Source: Protonemura montana | Taxonomy: Eukaryota > Arthropoda > Insecta > Plecoptera > Nemouridae | Assembly (NCBI GenBank): GCA_947568835.1 | Contig: OX387611.1 | Coordinates: forward strand, 1,368,001 to 1,432,000 | Reading direction: 5' to 3' | DNA length: 64,000 nucleotides | Shown here: positions 21,595 through 32,880 of the stretch, piece by piece | Position numbering within the stretch: the stretch's first letter is position 1 | Layout of the letters: the number at the start of each line of letters is the position of its first letter | Notes under the pieces: generated by a model | What the model was told of the DNA's origin: nothing | The model's database searches: none | Seen by the model: only the letters and a program-made list of their open reading frames with translations | Program-made: the position numbers and the translations under genes

Positions 21595-22535
21595 CTAGCG
21601 TCCAGCGCAGTGTTGCTTAACTTTCATCCCTCCAACCTCTCTCCCGAACAGAACTGGTCATGTGTATGATAGTCGCCCATCCAATACCTGACCCAGTGCA
21701 TTTTTGCTTAACTTTCATCCCTCCAACCTCTCTCCCGAACAGAACTGGTCATGTGTATGATGGTCACCCATCCAATACCTGACTCAGCGCAGTGTTGCTT
21801 AACTTTCATCCCTCCAACCTCTCTCCCGAACAGAACTGGTCATGTGTATGATGGTCACCCATCCAATACCTGACTCAGCGCAGTGTTGCTTAACTTTCAT
21901 CCCTCCAACCTCTCTCCCGAACAGAACTAGTCATGTGTATGATGGTCACCCATCCAATACCTGACCCAGCGCAGTGTTGCTTAACTTTCATCCCTCCAAC
22001 CTCTCTCCCGAACAGAACTGGTCATGTGTATGATGGTCACCCATCCAATACCTGACCCAGCGCAGTGTTGCTTAACTTTCATCCCTCCAACCTCTCTCCC
22101 GAACAGAACTAGTCATGTGTATGATGGTCACCCATCCAATACCTGACCCAGCGCAGTGTTGCTTAACTTTCATCCCTCCATCCTCTCTCCCGAACAGAAC
22201 TGGTCATGTGTATGATGGTCACCCATCCAATACCTGACCCAGCGCAGTGTTGCTTAACTTTCATCCCTCCAACCTCTCTCCCGAACAGAACTGGTCATGT
22301 GTATGATGGTCACCCATCCAATACCTGACTCAGCACAGCTTTGCTTAACTTTCATCCCTCCATCCTCTCTCCCGAACAGAACTGGTCATGTGTATGATGG
22401 TCACCCATCCAATACCTGACTCAGCACAGTGTTGCTTAACTTTCATCCCTCCAACCTCTCTCCCGAACGGAACTGGTCATGTGTATGATGGTCACCCATC
22501 CAATACCTAACCCAGCGCAGTGTTGCTTAACTTCA
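21595..22535 (-). repeat. 91-bp 5S-SINE-derived satellite
   Basis: About ten units in minus orientation. Each keeps the 5S-like GGATGGGTGACC and GTTAAGCAA blocks and CGAACAGAACTGGTCATG. The divergence between units is low. Confidence 0.94.
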
Positions 22536-22990
22536 CAGCTAAATTTAGGAAAATGCTAGGAATGAGTTGGGTAATTTTTTTAGATTGTTTTAATCTTTTT
22601 TTTTTATTCTTAGGAGCAGCGATACCAAAAAAACAAAGTATTTATTGCATATACAATTTTATTTCAACTTTTTCAACAGTTCAAATAATTCCGATTACAA
22701 AAATAAATATTATTTTATACATTTTTCACTACAATAAGTTAACATAATAAATTATTATTGCGATGTCCACGCTTCGAATCCCGAGGTAGTTTTTATTAAC
22801 AGTCCGTTAAACGATATCCACTTTAATTTATCGTCACGCCAAGAGCTTGAAATCACTGTCTGTCATGGTGTCATAAACCTGGCCGAGCCTAAAAGAAACT
22901 CTGCATCAAAGGTGCCGTGACAACATTTTTCAAATTTTTGGAGCTTTCTATGTTTTTTAAAATTCTAGGTATGCAAAATATAATTTTACC
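22536..22990. other. No gene seen
   Basis: AT-rich stretch. A box-B-like GCTTCGAATCCCG at about 22772 hints at an old tRNA-derived insertion. No credible coding sequence. Confidence 0.4.
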
Positions 22991-22999
22991 GTTTTTGAG

Positions 23000-23905
23000 T
23001 TCCCAGGTTTAGTCAGAGTCTCAGCGCTAATTTTAAACATCCTGTCATTGGGTTTACAAGTTTAGTCAGAGTCACAGCGCTAGTGTTAAACGCCCTGTCA
23101 TTGGGTTTACAGGTTTAGTCAGAGTCACAGCGCTAATGTTAAACGTCCTGCCATTGGGTTTACAAGTTTAGTCAGTCACAGCGCTAATGTTAAACGTCCT
23201 GTCATTGGGTTTACAGGTTTAGCCAGAGTCACAGCGCTAATGTTAAACGTCCTGTCATTGGGTTTACAAGTTTAGTCAGTCACAGCGCTAATGTTAAACG
23301 TCCTGTCATTGGGTTTACAGGTTTAGTCAGAGTCACAGCGCTAATGTTAAACGTCCTGTCATTGGGTTTACAGGTTTAGTCAGAGTCACAGCGCTAATGT
23401 TAAACGTCCTGTCATTGGGTTTACAGGTTTAGCCAGAGTCACAGCGCTAATGTTAAACGTCCTGTCATTGGGTTTACAGGTTTAGTCAGAGTCACAGCGC
23501 TGATGTTAAACGTCCTGTCATTGGGTTTACAGGTTTAGTCAGAGTCACAGCGCTAATGTTAAACGTCCTGTCATTGGGTTTACAGGTTTAGTCAGAGTCA
23601 CAGCGCTAATATTAAACGTCCTGCCATTGGGTTTACAGGTTTAGTCAGAGTCACAGCGCTAATGTTAAACGTCCTGTCATTGGGTTTACAAGTTTAGTCA
23701 GAGTCACAGCGCTAATGTTAAACGTCCTGCCATTGGGTTTACAGGTTTAGTCAGAGTTACAGTGCTAATGTTAAACGTCCTGTCATTGGGTTCACAGGTT
23801 TAGTCAGAGTCACAGCGCTAATATTAAACGTCCTGTCATTGGGTTAACAGGTTTAGTCAGAGTCACGGCGCTAATGTTAAACGTCCTGTCATTGGGTTTA
23901 CAGAT
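23000..23905. repeat. 53-bp tandem array
   Basis: About seventeen copies of a 53-bp unit containing GTCAGAGTCACAGCGCTAAT and GTCATTGGGTTTACAGG. Some units lack AGAG (GTTTAGTCAGTCACAG). The core AGCGCTAATGTTAAAC equals the reverse complement of the core of the 27-bp array at 1-425. Confidence 0.96.
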
Positions 23906-24161
23906 TTTAAATAAAATGAAAATCGTGTCAAGGTCATAAGAGATAAGATTGTTTGTGTTGCTACGAAGCCAGGACAGCTTTTGTGCTAATTTGAGCCAGT
24001 GAATCGACCAAACGAATAATTCAAACTTCATTCCATTTTCCTAAAAAAAAATTAGTTTTGGTCTTGCCTTGTTTTGGCTCTACGATACATCAGTGGATTA
24101 AAGAATTCCGAGAATGAGTTTCACCCTTGTTTTGGTCCCTCGGTTGTCATGGCAACATCGT

Positions 24162-27100
24162 TTAGTACGCGTACGGGAAGTCCTTGTCGGCGAAAGACCC
24201 AAAGAACTTCAGAATTCCTTTGTTCTTGGATCCAAACGGCACCGGGTTCACAGCCTGGGCCTGGTACGCTTGTAGCTGGCTCAGTCCAAGGGAGACAGTG
24301 TCGCCAAACTTCTCGCCAGCCTCGAACAAGGGGCGGAGCATCCCGTTGCTCATGAACGCGAACACGCCCCCTTTTTTAGCTCCGCCTTCTTCTGGGACGA
24401 GGAAGACGAACGGAGTGGGCGGGGCTTCAGATTTGGCCTGTTTCTCTGGATGCTGGAATTTTGAGTTTGTGATTTTTGTTGGTCTTGGCTTCGTCTTGTA
24501 ACTGTCAAAAGATAGAAGGATGAAGATGGATTAATAGTCTTCCAGACAGTCAAAGACATTTCCTCCAATCCCAAACTCAGTGGTTATTTTGTGCGTACGC
24601 TCAGGCACCTTTTCTTGCACAAGCGTACGTCGATCACTAATTCCGGGAAAAGTTTGGTCTGCTCAACATTTAAATTCAAGACACACGCGTTATTTTTACG
24701 TGTTGGTGAAAATTTGATTTAAAAATTGCATTCAGCAGAACGTAGGTAAATTCACAGAATCTTAACATTCTGAAAAATAAATACCAAATACACAAGCTCA
24801 TAATTATGACCACGCAAAGCGATAGCAAGGCTATGCTTAGCTAAGCTCAGGCTACGCTAGCCTTTGTCAGGCAGCGCCAACAAAGCATAGCGAGAGTATA
24901 GAAATTGTTTCAATGTTTTTCACCTTTTGGCACGGCTTCCTTGCTTCCCCCAAGAAAACACACGATCTAGAACAGCACCTGAATTCAATTGAGAGCGTAC
25001 CCACATTTTTCGTTACAAATTAACCACAGCCCAGACATCTACTGAAGTTAATCTAAGAGTATTTTTCTGTAAATTGTCTCAAATGCTCTCTTAAAGTCAA
25101 TGAATTCCGCCAGGCGCCAGGATTGACGTTTTTTTGTCCTTTGCTTACTTTATTCAGATAAATAGAAGTATTTTTCATCATATTGTTTGTTGAACTCATA
25201 TTGAAAAAATCTCTTTTCAAAGGCTGGTAGTATATTGCTCGGTCTAAACTCCCCCATTAACCTTGTACCTACCCTTGACTTTAGGAATTACATGAATCAA
25301 TATTCTTTCCATTTTTGTGGGAATGTGTCTTTTAACAATGAGAGGTCGATTACATCAAGCAGGCTATTTTTCATTGAGATCTGGGTTTGATTCCCCGTGT
25401 GGGCATACATTTTTCAGAAGGTTGCTTCTAATAAAAAAAAATACCTCGCGCATTGCAAGCGTTTGCAATTTTAAATCAGATTTCACTTAGAGAATTTGAG
25501 AGTTTTTTTTTGGTTTTTCTGTTGGTTCCACGTGGGAGCTGAAAGCAGCAAGCGATGGATGGAAAGTAAGCTTCAACCCTGGACGAACCCTGGACCGCCC
25601 AATTGCTCTACCCGAAGAATTAGAAAGAATTCTTGGCAGTTCATCAGAAATTGAATAAGAATTATGATTATGAAACTAGAAAACAGAGAAAAGAAGGATT
25701 GACATCTCTTTTTTTTAGACTATTAAGTGAGACTTTGGGAGATAAGAGGCGTTTATTGTTGGATAAGCGTAGCGAGCGAAGCGACTTACAATTTTTTTTT
25801 TTTTTTTAAACGCTATTGACTAAACGAATCGGCCGATTTCAAGCAATTTTTAAGAGATCTAAAAAATTTCTGAAGGTTTCACTAGTTTTTTCCAATTATT
25901 TGGCTGGATAGTTTTATTTGTTTAAAATTTTTTTTTGCAAAATTTAATACCAACGCATTGAAAAAACTCACTGAAATTTGTCAAAAAAAATTTGACTGCG
26001 TGGAGATGTATCACTTATTAAAGATCAAAAGTATTGCATTTTTGAGTTATTTTTTGTAAATTTTTTGTTATTTTGTATTTATTTTCAGTTACTAGTTTTG
26101 ACAAAAACTGTTTATCGCATTCTTGGTACGTCAATGACATCCAGTTGGGGTTTAAAAAAATGTTTGATATCGCCCTAAACTCTCATCCGTCAACTTGATA
26201 AAAAGCGTACGTGAAGAAAAAGATAAAGAAAAGGAGATGGAGAAGATGGATTAATCAAGGAACGCAATCAGAAATGTCTGTGGCACTCACGGTTCATCGT
26301 TAAACAGCAGCGGATGTTCAAACTTGGAATTCACAGGGCGGTGGTTTTCATCCCCTCCAGCAGGATCCTTGAACTTGGAGTTAGTGAACGTATACTCGGG
26401 GTCAACGATCTCCAGACGAACCTGCTGCAAACACGTCAAAAACACGTATGTCAAGACTATCAAGGAACCGAGGGTGATCCCGGTGCCGACACGCAGCCTG
26501 CTCCTGACCAACAGCACCAAGGACCGGCCACCGCTTAGCCTTGTCCCTTTGACACACTGTGTTGGCTGCTCCTGTCCAACAGCACCAAGGACCGGCCACC
26601 GCTTAGCCTTGTCCCTTTGACACACTGTGTTGGCTGCTCCTGTCCAACAGCACCAAGGACCGGCCACCGCTTAGCCTTGTCACTTTGACACACTGTGTTG
26701 GCTGCTCCTGTCCAACAGCACCAAGGACCGGCCACCGCTTAGCCTTGTCACTTTGACACACTGTGTTGGCTGCTCCTGTCCAACAGCACCAAGGACCGGC
26801 CACCGCTTAGCCTTGTCACTTTGACACACTGTGTTGGCTGCTCCTGTCCAACAGCACCAAGGACCGGCCACCGCTTTGTCTTGTCACTTTGACACACTGT
26901 GTTGGCTGCTCCTGTCCAACAGCACCAAGGACCGGCCACCGCTTAGCCTTGTCACTTTGACACACTGTGTTGGCTGCTCCTGTCCAACAGCACCAAGGAC
27001 CGGCCACCGCTTAGCCTTGTCACTTTGACACACTGTGTTGGCTGCTCCTGTCCAACAGCACCAAGGACCGGCCACCGCTTAGCCTTGTCACTTTGACACA

Positions 27101-30100
27101 CTGTGTTGGCTGCTCCTGTCCAACAGCACCAAGGACCGGCCACCGCTTAGCCTTGTCACTTTGACACACTGTGTTGGCTGCTCCTGTCCAACAGAACCAA
27201 GGACCGGCCACCGCTTAGCCTTGTCCCTTTGACACACTGTGTTGGCTGCTCCAGTCCAACAGCACCAAGGACCGGCTACCGCTTAGCCTTGTCACTTTGA
27301 CACACTGTGTTAGCTGCTCCTGTCCAACAACACCAAAGACCGGCCACCGCTTAGCCTTGTCCCTTTGGCACACTGTGTTGGCTGCTCCTGTCCAACAGCA
27401 CCAAGGACCGGCCACCGCATAGCCTTGTCACTTTGACATACTGTGTTGGCTGCTCCTGTCCAACAACACCAAAGACCGGCCACCGCTTAGCCTTGTCCCT
27501 TTGACACACTGTGTTGGCTGCTCCTGTCCAACAGCACCAAGGACCAGCCACCGCTTAGCCTTGTCACTTTGACACACTGTGTTGGCTGCTCCTGTGCAAC
27601 AGCACCAATGACCGGTCACCGCTTAGCCTTGTCCCTTTAACACACTGTGTTGATTGCTCCTGTCCAACAGCACCAAGGACCGGCCACCGCTTAGCCTTGT
27701 CACTTTGACACACTGTGGTGGCTGCTACTGTCCAACAGCACCAAGGACCGGCCACCGCTTAGCCTTGTCCCTTTGACACACTGTGTTGGCTGCTCCAGTC
27801 CAACAGCACCAAGGACCGGCCACCGCTTAGCCTTGTCACTTTGACACACTGTGTTGGCTGCTCCTGTCCAACAGCACCAAGGACCAGCCACTGCTTAGCC
27901 TTGTCACTTTGACACACTGTGTTGGCTGCTCCTGTCCAACAGCACCAAGGACCGGCCACCGCTTAGCCTTGTCCCTTTGACACACTGTGTTGGCTGCTCC
28001 AGTCCAACAGCACCAAGGACCGGCCACCGCTTAGCCTTGTCACTTTGACACACTGTATTGGCTGCTCCTGTCCAACAGCACCAAGGACCGGCCACTGCTT
28101 AGCCTTGTCACTTTGACACACTGTGTTGGCTGCTCCTGTCCAACAGCACCAAGGACCGGCCACCGCTTAGCCTTGTCACTTTGACACACTGTGTTGGCTG
28201 CTCCTGTCCAACAGCACCAAGGACCGGCCACCGCTTAGCCTTGTCACTTTGACACACTGTGTTGGCTGCTGCTGTCCAACAGCACCAAGGACCGGCCACC
28301 GCTTAGCCTTGTCACTTTGACACACTGTGTTGGCTGCTCCTGTCCAACAGCACCAAGGACCGGCCACCGCTTAGCCTTTTCACTTTGACACACTGTGTTG
28401 GCTGCTCCTGTCCAACAGCACCAAGAACCGGCCACCGCTTAGCCTTGTCACTTTGACACACTGTGTTGGCTGCTCCTGTCCAACAGCACCAAGGACCGAC
28501 CACTGCTTAGCCTTGTCCCTTTGACACACTGTGTTGGCTGCTCCTGTCCAACAGCACCAAGCACCGGTCACCGCTTAGCCTTGTCTCTTAGACACACTGT
28601 GTTGATGCTGGTCAATTGGCTGTCTACTTATGTGTAACTTATATAACAGTAGTAATATGGCGGCTATTGTAAAGACAGTTTAGCATGTTATTTGTCTACG
28701 TTCCCATACCTCGGTCTCGGTGGTCACGGGAATCTCAAACTTCGAGTTGGTCGTCTTCTCGGCGCTCGCCAAGTCCGGCTCCTTGAACTTGGAGTTCTGG
28801 AAGTCCTCGTCTGTTCGCGCTGGATTGTCAAACTTGGAGTTAGTCTGCTTTTCGCGGTTGGCCTTCGGGTTCTCGAACTTTGAATTTTTGACAGGCTGAG
28901 CGGGTGCACACAGCGCCAGTTGCAGAATAACTAGGCACGTTGCCACCTGGATACAAGAAACAATAAACATTAAACAATATAATAGAACAAGCATCTTTCA
29001 AGACATGGCTTGTCAAACAAAGCTTGCAGTCCATGCTGTTGTCCAGCTCAAGACATGGCTTGCCAAACAAAGCTTGCAGTCCATGCTGTTGACCAGCTCA
29101 AGGCATGGCTAGCCAAACAAAGCTTGCAGTCCATGTAGTTGTCCAGCTCAAGACATGGCTTGCCAAACAAAGCTTGCAGTCCATGCGGTAGTCCAGCTCA
29201 AGACATGGCTTGCCAAACAAAGCTTGCAGTCCATGCTGTTGTCCAGCTCAAGACGTGGCTTGCCAAACAAAGCTTGCAGTGCATGCTGTTGTCCAAGCTC
29301 AAGACATGGCTTGTCAAACAAAGCTTGCAGTCCATGCTGTTGTTCAGCTCAAGACATGGCTTGCCAAACAAAGCTTGCAGTCCATGCGGTTGTCCAGCTC
29401 AAGACATGACTTGCCAAACAAAGCTTGCAGTCCATGCTGTTGGCCAGCTCAAGACATGGCTTGCCAAACAAAGCTTGCAGTCCATGCTGTTGTCCAGCTC
29501 AAGACATGGCTTGCCAAACAAAGCTTGCAGTCCATGCTGTTGTCCAGCTCAAGACATGGCTTGTCAAACAAAGCTTGCAGTCCATGCTGTTGTCCAGCTC
29601 AAGACATGGCTTGCCAAACAAAGCTTGCAGTCCATGCTGTTGTCCAGCTCAAGACATGGCTTGCAGTCCATGCTGTTGTCCAGCTCAAGACATGGCTTGC
29701 AGTCCATGCAGTTGTCCAGCTCAAGACATGGCTTGCAGTCCATGCTGTTGTCCAGCTCAAGACATGGCTTGCAGTCCATGCTGTTGTCCAGCTCAAGACA
29801 TGGCTTGCAGTCCATGCTGTTGTCCAGCTCAAGACATGGCTTGCAGTCCATGCTGTTGTCCAGCTCAAGACATGGCTTGCAGTCCATGCTGTTGTCCAGC
29901 TCAAGACATGGCTTGCAGTCCATGCTGTTGTCCAGCTCAAGACATGGCTTGCCAAACAAAGCTTGCAGTCCATGTTGTTGTCCAGCTCAAGACATGGCTT
30001 GCCAAACAAAGCTTGCAGTCCATGCTAATGTCCGGCTCAAGACATGGCTTGCGAAACAAAGCTTGCAGTCCATGTTGTTGTCCAGCTCAAGGCATGGCTA

Positions 30101-30904
30101 GCCAAACAAAGCTTGCAGTCCATGCTGTTGTCCAGCTCAAGACATGGCTTGCGAAACAAAGCTTGCAGTCCATGTTGTTGTCCAGCTCAAGACATGGCTT
30201 GCCAAACAAAGCTTGCAGTCCATGTTGTTGTCCAGCTCAAGGCATGGCTAGCCAAACAAAGCTTGCAGTCCATGCTGTTGTCCAGCTCAAGACATGGCTT
30301 GTCAAACATTGCTTGCAATCCATGCTGTTGTCCAGCTCAAGACAAAGCTTGCCAAACAAAGCTTGCAGTCAATGCTGTTGTCCAGCTCAAGACATGGCTT
30401 GCCAAACAAAGCTCGCAGTCCATGCTGTTGTCCAGCTCAAGACATGGCTTGCCAAACAAAGCTTGCAGTCCATGCTGTTGTCCAGCTAAAGACATGGCTT
30501 GCCAAACAAAGCTTGCAGTCCATGCGGTTGTCCAGCTCAAGACATGGCTTGCCAAACAAAGCTTGCAGCCCATGCTGTTGTCCAGCTCAAGACATGGCTT
30601 GCCAAACAATGCTTGCAGTCCATGCTGTTGTCCAGCTCAAGACATGGCTTGCCAAACAAAGCTTGCAGTGTATGCTGTTGTCCAGCTCAAGACATGGCTT
30701 GCCAAACAAAGCTTGCAGTCCATGCTGTTGTCCAGCTCAAGGCATGGCTAGCCAAACAAAGCTTGCAGTGTATGCTGTTGTCCAGCTCAAGACATGGCTT
30801 GCCAAACAAAGCTTGCAGCCCATGCTATTGTCCAGCTCAAGACATGGCTGCCACAAATAGTGCATACCCTGACTTACCGTCAGTAGGTCCCTCATGCTCG
30901 GCAT
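24162..30904 (-). CDS. Secreted protein with seven NSKFxxP repeats, four exons
   Basis: Exons on the minus strand: 30904-30878 (MPSMRDLLT), 28946-28710, 26421-26291 and 24501-24162, all with GT-AG borders and joining in phase 0, 0 and 2. The protein is about 244 residues. MPSMRDLLT plus VATCLVILQLALCAPAQP forms a signal peptide split by intron 1. Seven motifs follow: NSKFENP, NSKFDNP, NSKFKEP, NSKFEIP in exon 2; NSKFKDP, NSKFEHP in exon 3; NSKFQHP in exon 4. Spacers are hydrophilic. The C-terminal 80 residues include FVFLVPEEGG, GVFAFMSNGMLRPLF and FGSFADKDFPYAY at the end. No dibasic processing sites flank the repeats, so a classical neuropeptide precursor is unlikely. An extracellular matrix, cuticle or secreted binding role is possible. 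I do not recognise the family. A TATA box and CRE pair lie upstream. Introns carry satellites and a MITE. Confidence 0.82.
24578..25029 (-). mobile_element. hAT-like MITE, copy 2 (in intron 3 of the NSKF gene)
   Basis: Inverted relative to the 20828-21261 copy. Ends CAGTGGTTATTTTGTGCG and CGTTACAAATTAACCACAG. Flanks CCCAAACT and CCCAGACA are only partly alike, so a target duplication is uncertain. Non-coding. Confidence 0.7.
25030..26290. other. Rest of NSKF intron 3
   Basis: AT-rich intron sequence. At 25375-25490 it contains a degraded tRNA-derived SINE: box-B-like GGGTTTGATTCCCCG, then an A-rich run, then the shared tail CGCGCATTGCAAGCGTTTGC. A T-run (about 17 bases) occurs near 25793-25807. 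No gene seen. Confidence 0.55.
26490..28605 (-). repeat. 68-bp satellite in intron 2 of the NSKF gene
   Basis: About 31 units of 68 bp containing CTGCTCCTGTCCAACAGCAC, GGACCGGCCACCGCTTAGCC and TTGTCACTTTGACACACTGT. The left edge (26486-26520) reads CGGTGCCGACACGCAGCCTG then CTCCTGACCAACAGCACCAA, close to the 5S-SINE body. The same satellite occurs inverted at 33775-34940. Repeated 63-66-codon frames on both strands are artefacts of the period. Confidence 0.97.
28995..30850. repeat. 50/36-bp minisatellite in intron 1 of the NSKF gene
   Basis: A 50-bp unit contains CAAGACATGGCTTGCCAAAC and AAAGCTTGCAGTCCATGCTG. A block at about 29645-29950 consists of nine 36-bp units lacking 14 bp between two GCTTGC copies. 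The array fills almost the whole 1.9-kb intron. Open frames of 272-354 codons on the plus strand are periodicity artefacts. Confidence 0.96.
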
Positions 30905-30978
30905 TGCTCTTCGTTCTTCAGGTGAAGACCAGCTCAACAGAACGCTAGTCAATGGTTTGCAACAATAAGTGACTCACG

Positions 30979-31071
30979 CTTTTATACGTGAACTTTGCTG
31001 CGGGCGCTTGTCCCGATTCGGGCCCGCAGAAAGCGATGACGTCATCCACCCGTACCGATGTGATGACGTCA
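30979..31071 (-). promoter_or_regulatory. TATA box and two CRE palindromes upstream of the NSKF gene
   Basis: On the minus strand TATAAAAG lies at 30986-30979, 75-82 bases before the start codon at 30904. Two perfect TGACGTCA palindromes lie at 31037-31044 and 31064-31071, 27 bp apart and within 85 bp upstream of the TATA box. TGACGTCA is the full CREB/ATF site. This supports both the promoter and the first exon, and suggests cAMP- or stress-responsive transcription. Confidence 0.7.
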
Positions 31072-31239
31072 CGGCCAAGATTCGGAATAACCTTGACCCA
31101 CAGCCAGTTAGTTTAGTTTTAGGGTCCTTTTTTTTCTGGGCTTTGAATTTCCTACGGTCATAATATTTTAACTGACTACTCCTTTTTGGATAAAAATACA
31201 ATAATCCACGAACCAACCGGCATTACATAGATAAAGTAC

Positions 31240-32135
31240 TGATTTCAATTAACCTGGATAGAGCGTTGGATCCAGCCAGCTGATCTTAAATAACCTGGAT
31301 AGAGCATAGGATCCAGCCAGCTGATCTCAAATAACCTGGATAGAGCATAGGATCCAGCCAGCTGATCTCAAATAACCTGGATAGAGCATAGGATCCAGTC
31401 AGCTGATCTCAAATAACCTGGATAGAGCTTAGGATCCAGCCAGCTGATCTCAAATAACCTGGATAGAGCATAAGATCCAGCCAGCTGATCTCAAATAACC
31501 TGGATAGAGCATAGGATCCAGTCAGCTGATCTCAAATAACCTGGATAGAGCATAGGATCCAGCCAGCTGATCTCAAATAACCTGAATAGAGCATAGGATC
31601 CAGCCAGCTAATCTCAAATAACCTGGATAGAGCATAGGATCCAGCCAGCTGATCTCAATTAACCTGGATAGAGCATAGGATCCAGTCAGCTGATCTTAAA
31701 TAACCTGGATAGAGCATAGGATCCAGCCAGCTGATCTCAAATAACCTGGATAGAGCATAGGATCCAGCCAGCTGATCTCAAATAACCTGGATAGAGCATA
31801 GGATCCAGCCAGCTGATCTCAAATAACCTGGATAGAGCATAGGACCCAGCCAGCTGATCTCAAATAACCTGGATAGAGCATAGGATCCAGCCAGCTGATC
31901 TCAAATAACCTGAATAAAGCATAGGATCCAGCCAGCTGATCTTAAATGACCTGGATAGAGCATAGGATCCAGCCAGCTGATCTCAAATAACCTGGATAGA
32001 GCATAGGATCCAGCCAGCTGATCTCAAATAACCTGGATAGAGCATAGGACCCAGCCAGCTGATCTCAAATAACCTGAATAAAGCATAGGATCCAGCCAGC
32101 TGATCTCAAATTACCTGGATAGGGCATAGGATTCA
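31240..32135. repeat. 41-bp satellite, locus 4 (inverted)
   Basis: About twenty-one copies of the GGATCC/CAGCTG unit in the same orientation as locus 2. It lies 170 bp upstream of the NSKF promoter region. Confidence 0.95.
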
Positions 32136-32401
32136 ACCAACAGATCAAATTTTATTTCAGGCAATCCATTGTTGGCATGGAGTAGAAATTAATTCAATGC
32201 TAATATTAGAGTTTTTTAAACTAGTTTTTATCACTTTTGACCGTGCAAGTGATGTTAACTACGAAAACTACTGGTAAAAACAATTAACAGGTTCTTTGAG
32301 AGAATTCAAAATCAGAGATTTTCCAAATAGCGACCTTGGCTTCAATGTCTGTCCATGGCAACTGCTTTCCATGTAAATTGAGATCAGTAATAGGAGGTAA
32401 C

Positions 32402-32880
32402 CGAAATGTTGGAAACACCGGACCTCGTGAGATCACCGAAGTTAAGCAACACTGCGCTGGGTCGGGTATTGGATGGGTAACCATCATACACATGACCAGT
32501 TCTGTTCGGGAGAGAGGTTGGAGGGATGAAAGTTAAGCAACACTGCGCTGGGTCAGGTATTGGATGGATGACCATCATACACATGACCAGTTCTGTTCGG
32601 AAGAGAAGTTGGACATATAAAAATAAGTAAATCTTCCCTCGCCTTGCTTATCAACCTCTCAACAGCATGTATTTGTGGAGGAATCCTGTTGGTCACGTTG
32701 AACCGTCCTTCAGAAGGGACGTTAAGCCGGTGGTACCTTTGGTAATCTTTGACAGAAGAAACCTACGTAACGGCACCGGGTTTCCCCTCCTTAATTATAA
32801 GCTATAGATAAGATTTTATCTTCCTTATTACAACTTATCATTCCCTGACCCCGTTAGACCAGTGTCATATAACCCGTCAT
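32402..32880 (+). repeat. 5S-derived SINE, plus orientation
   Basis: Head ATGTTGGAAACACCGG, GATCACCGAAGTTAAGCAAC and TATTGGATGGGTAACCAT, then one extra 91-bp unit, body (CCTCTCAACAGCATG, GACGTTAAGCCGGTGG, CGGCACCGGGTTTCCCC) and a decayed 3' end (ACCAGTGTCATATAACCCGTC). It is one of the two copies with a recognisable 5S 5' half. Confidence 0.88.

Noticed and set aside
26287..28571. Many overlapping 63-66-codon minus-strand frames (AGPWCCWTGAANTVC type)
   Set aside because: Each is one 68-bp satellite unit read through about three periods; the frame shifts with every unit.
24162..30904. Classical neuropeptide precursor with repeated NSKF peptides
   Set aside because: Repeats are not flanked by KR/RR cleavage sites and lack amidation Gly residues; a secreted structural or binding protein fits better.
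29139..30948. Plus-strand frames of 150-354 codons and minus-strand frames of 130 codons
   Set aside because: These are produced by the 50/36-bp tandem array in an intron of the opposite-strand gene.
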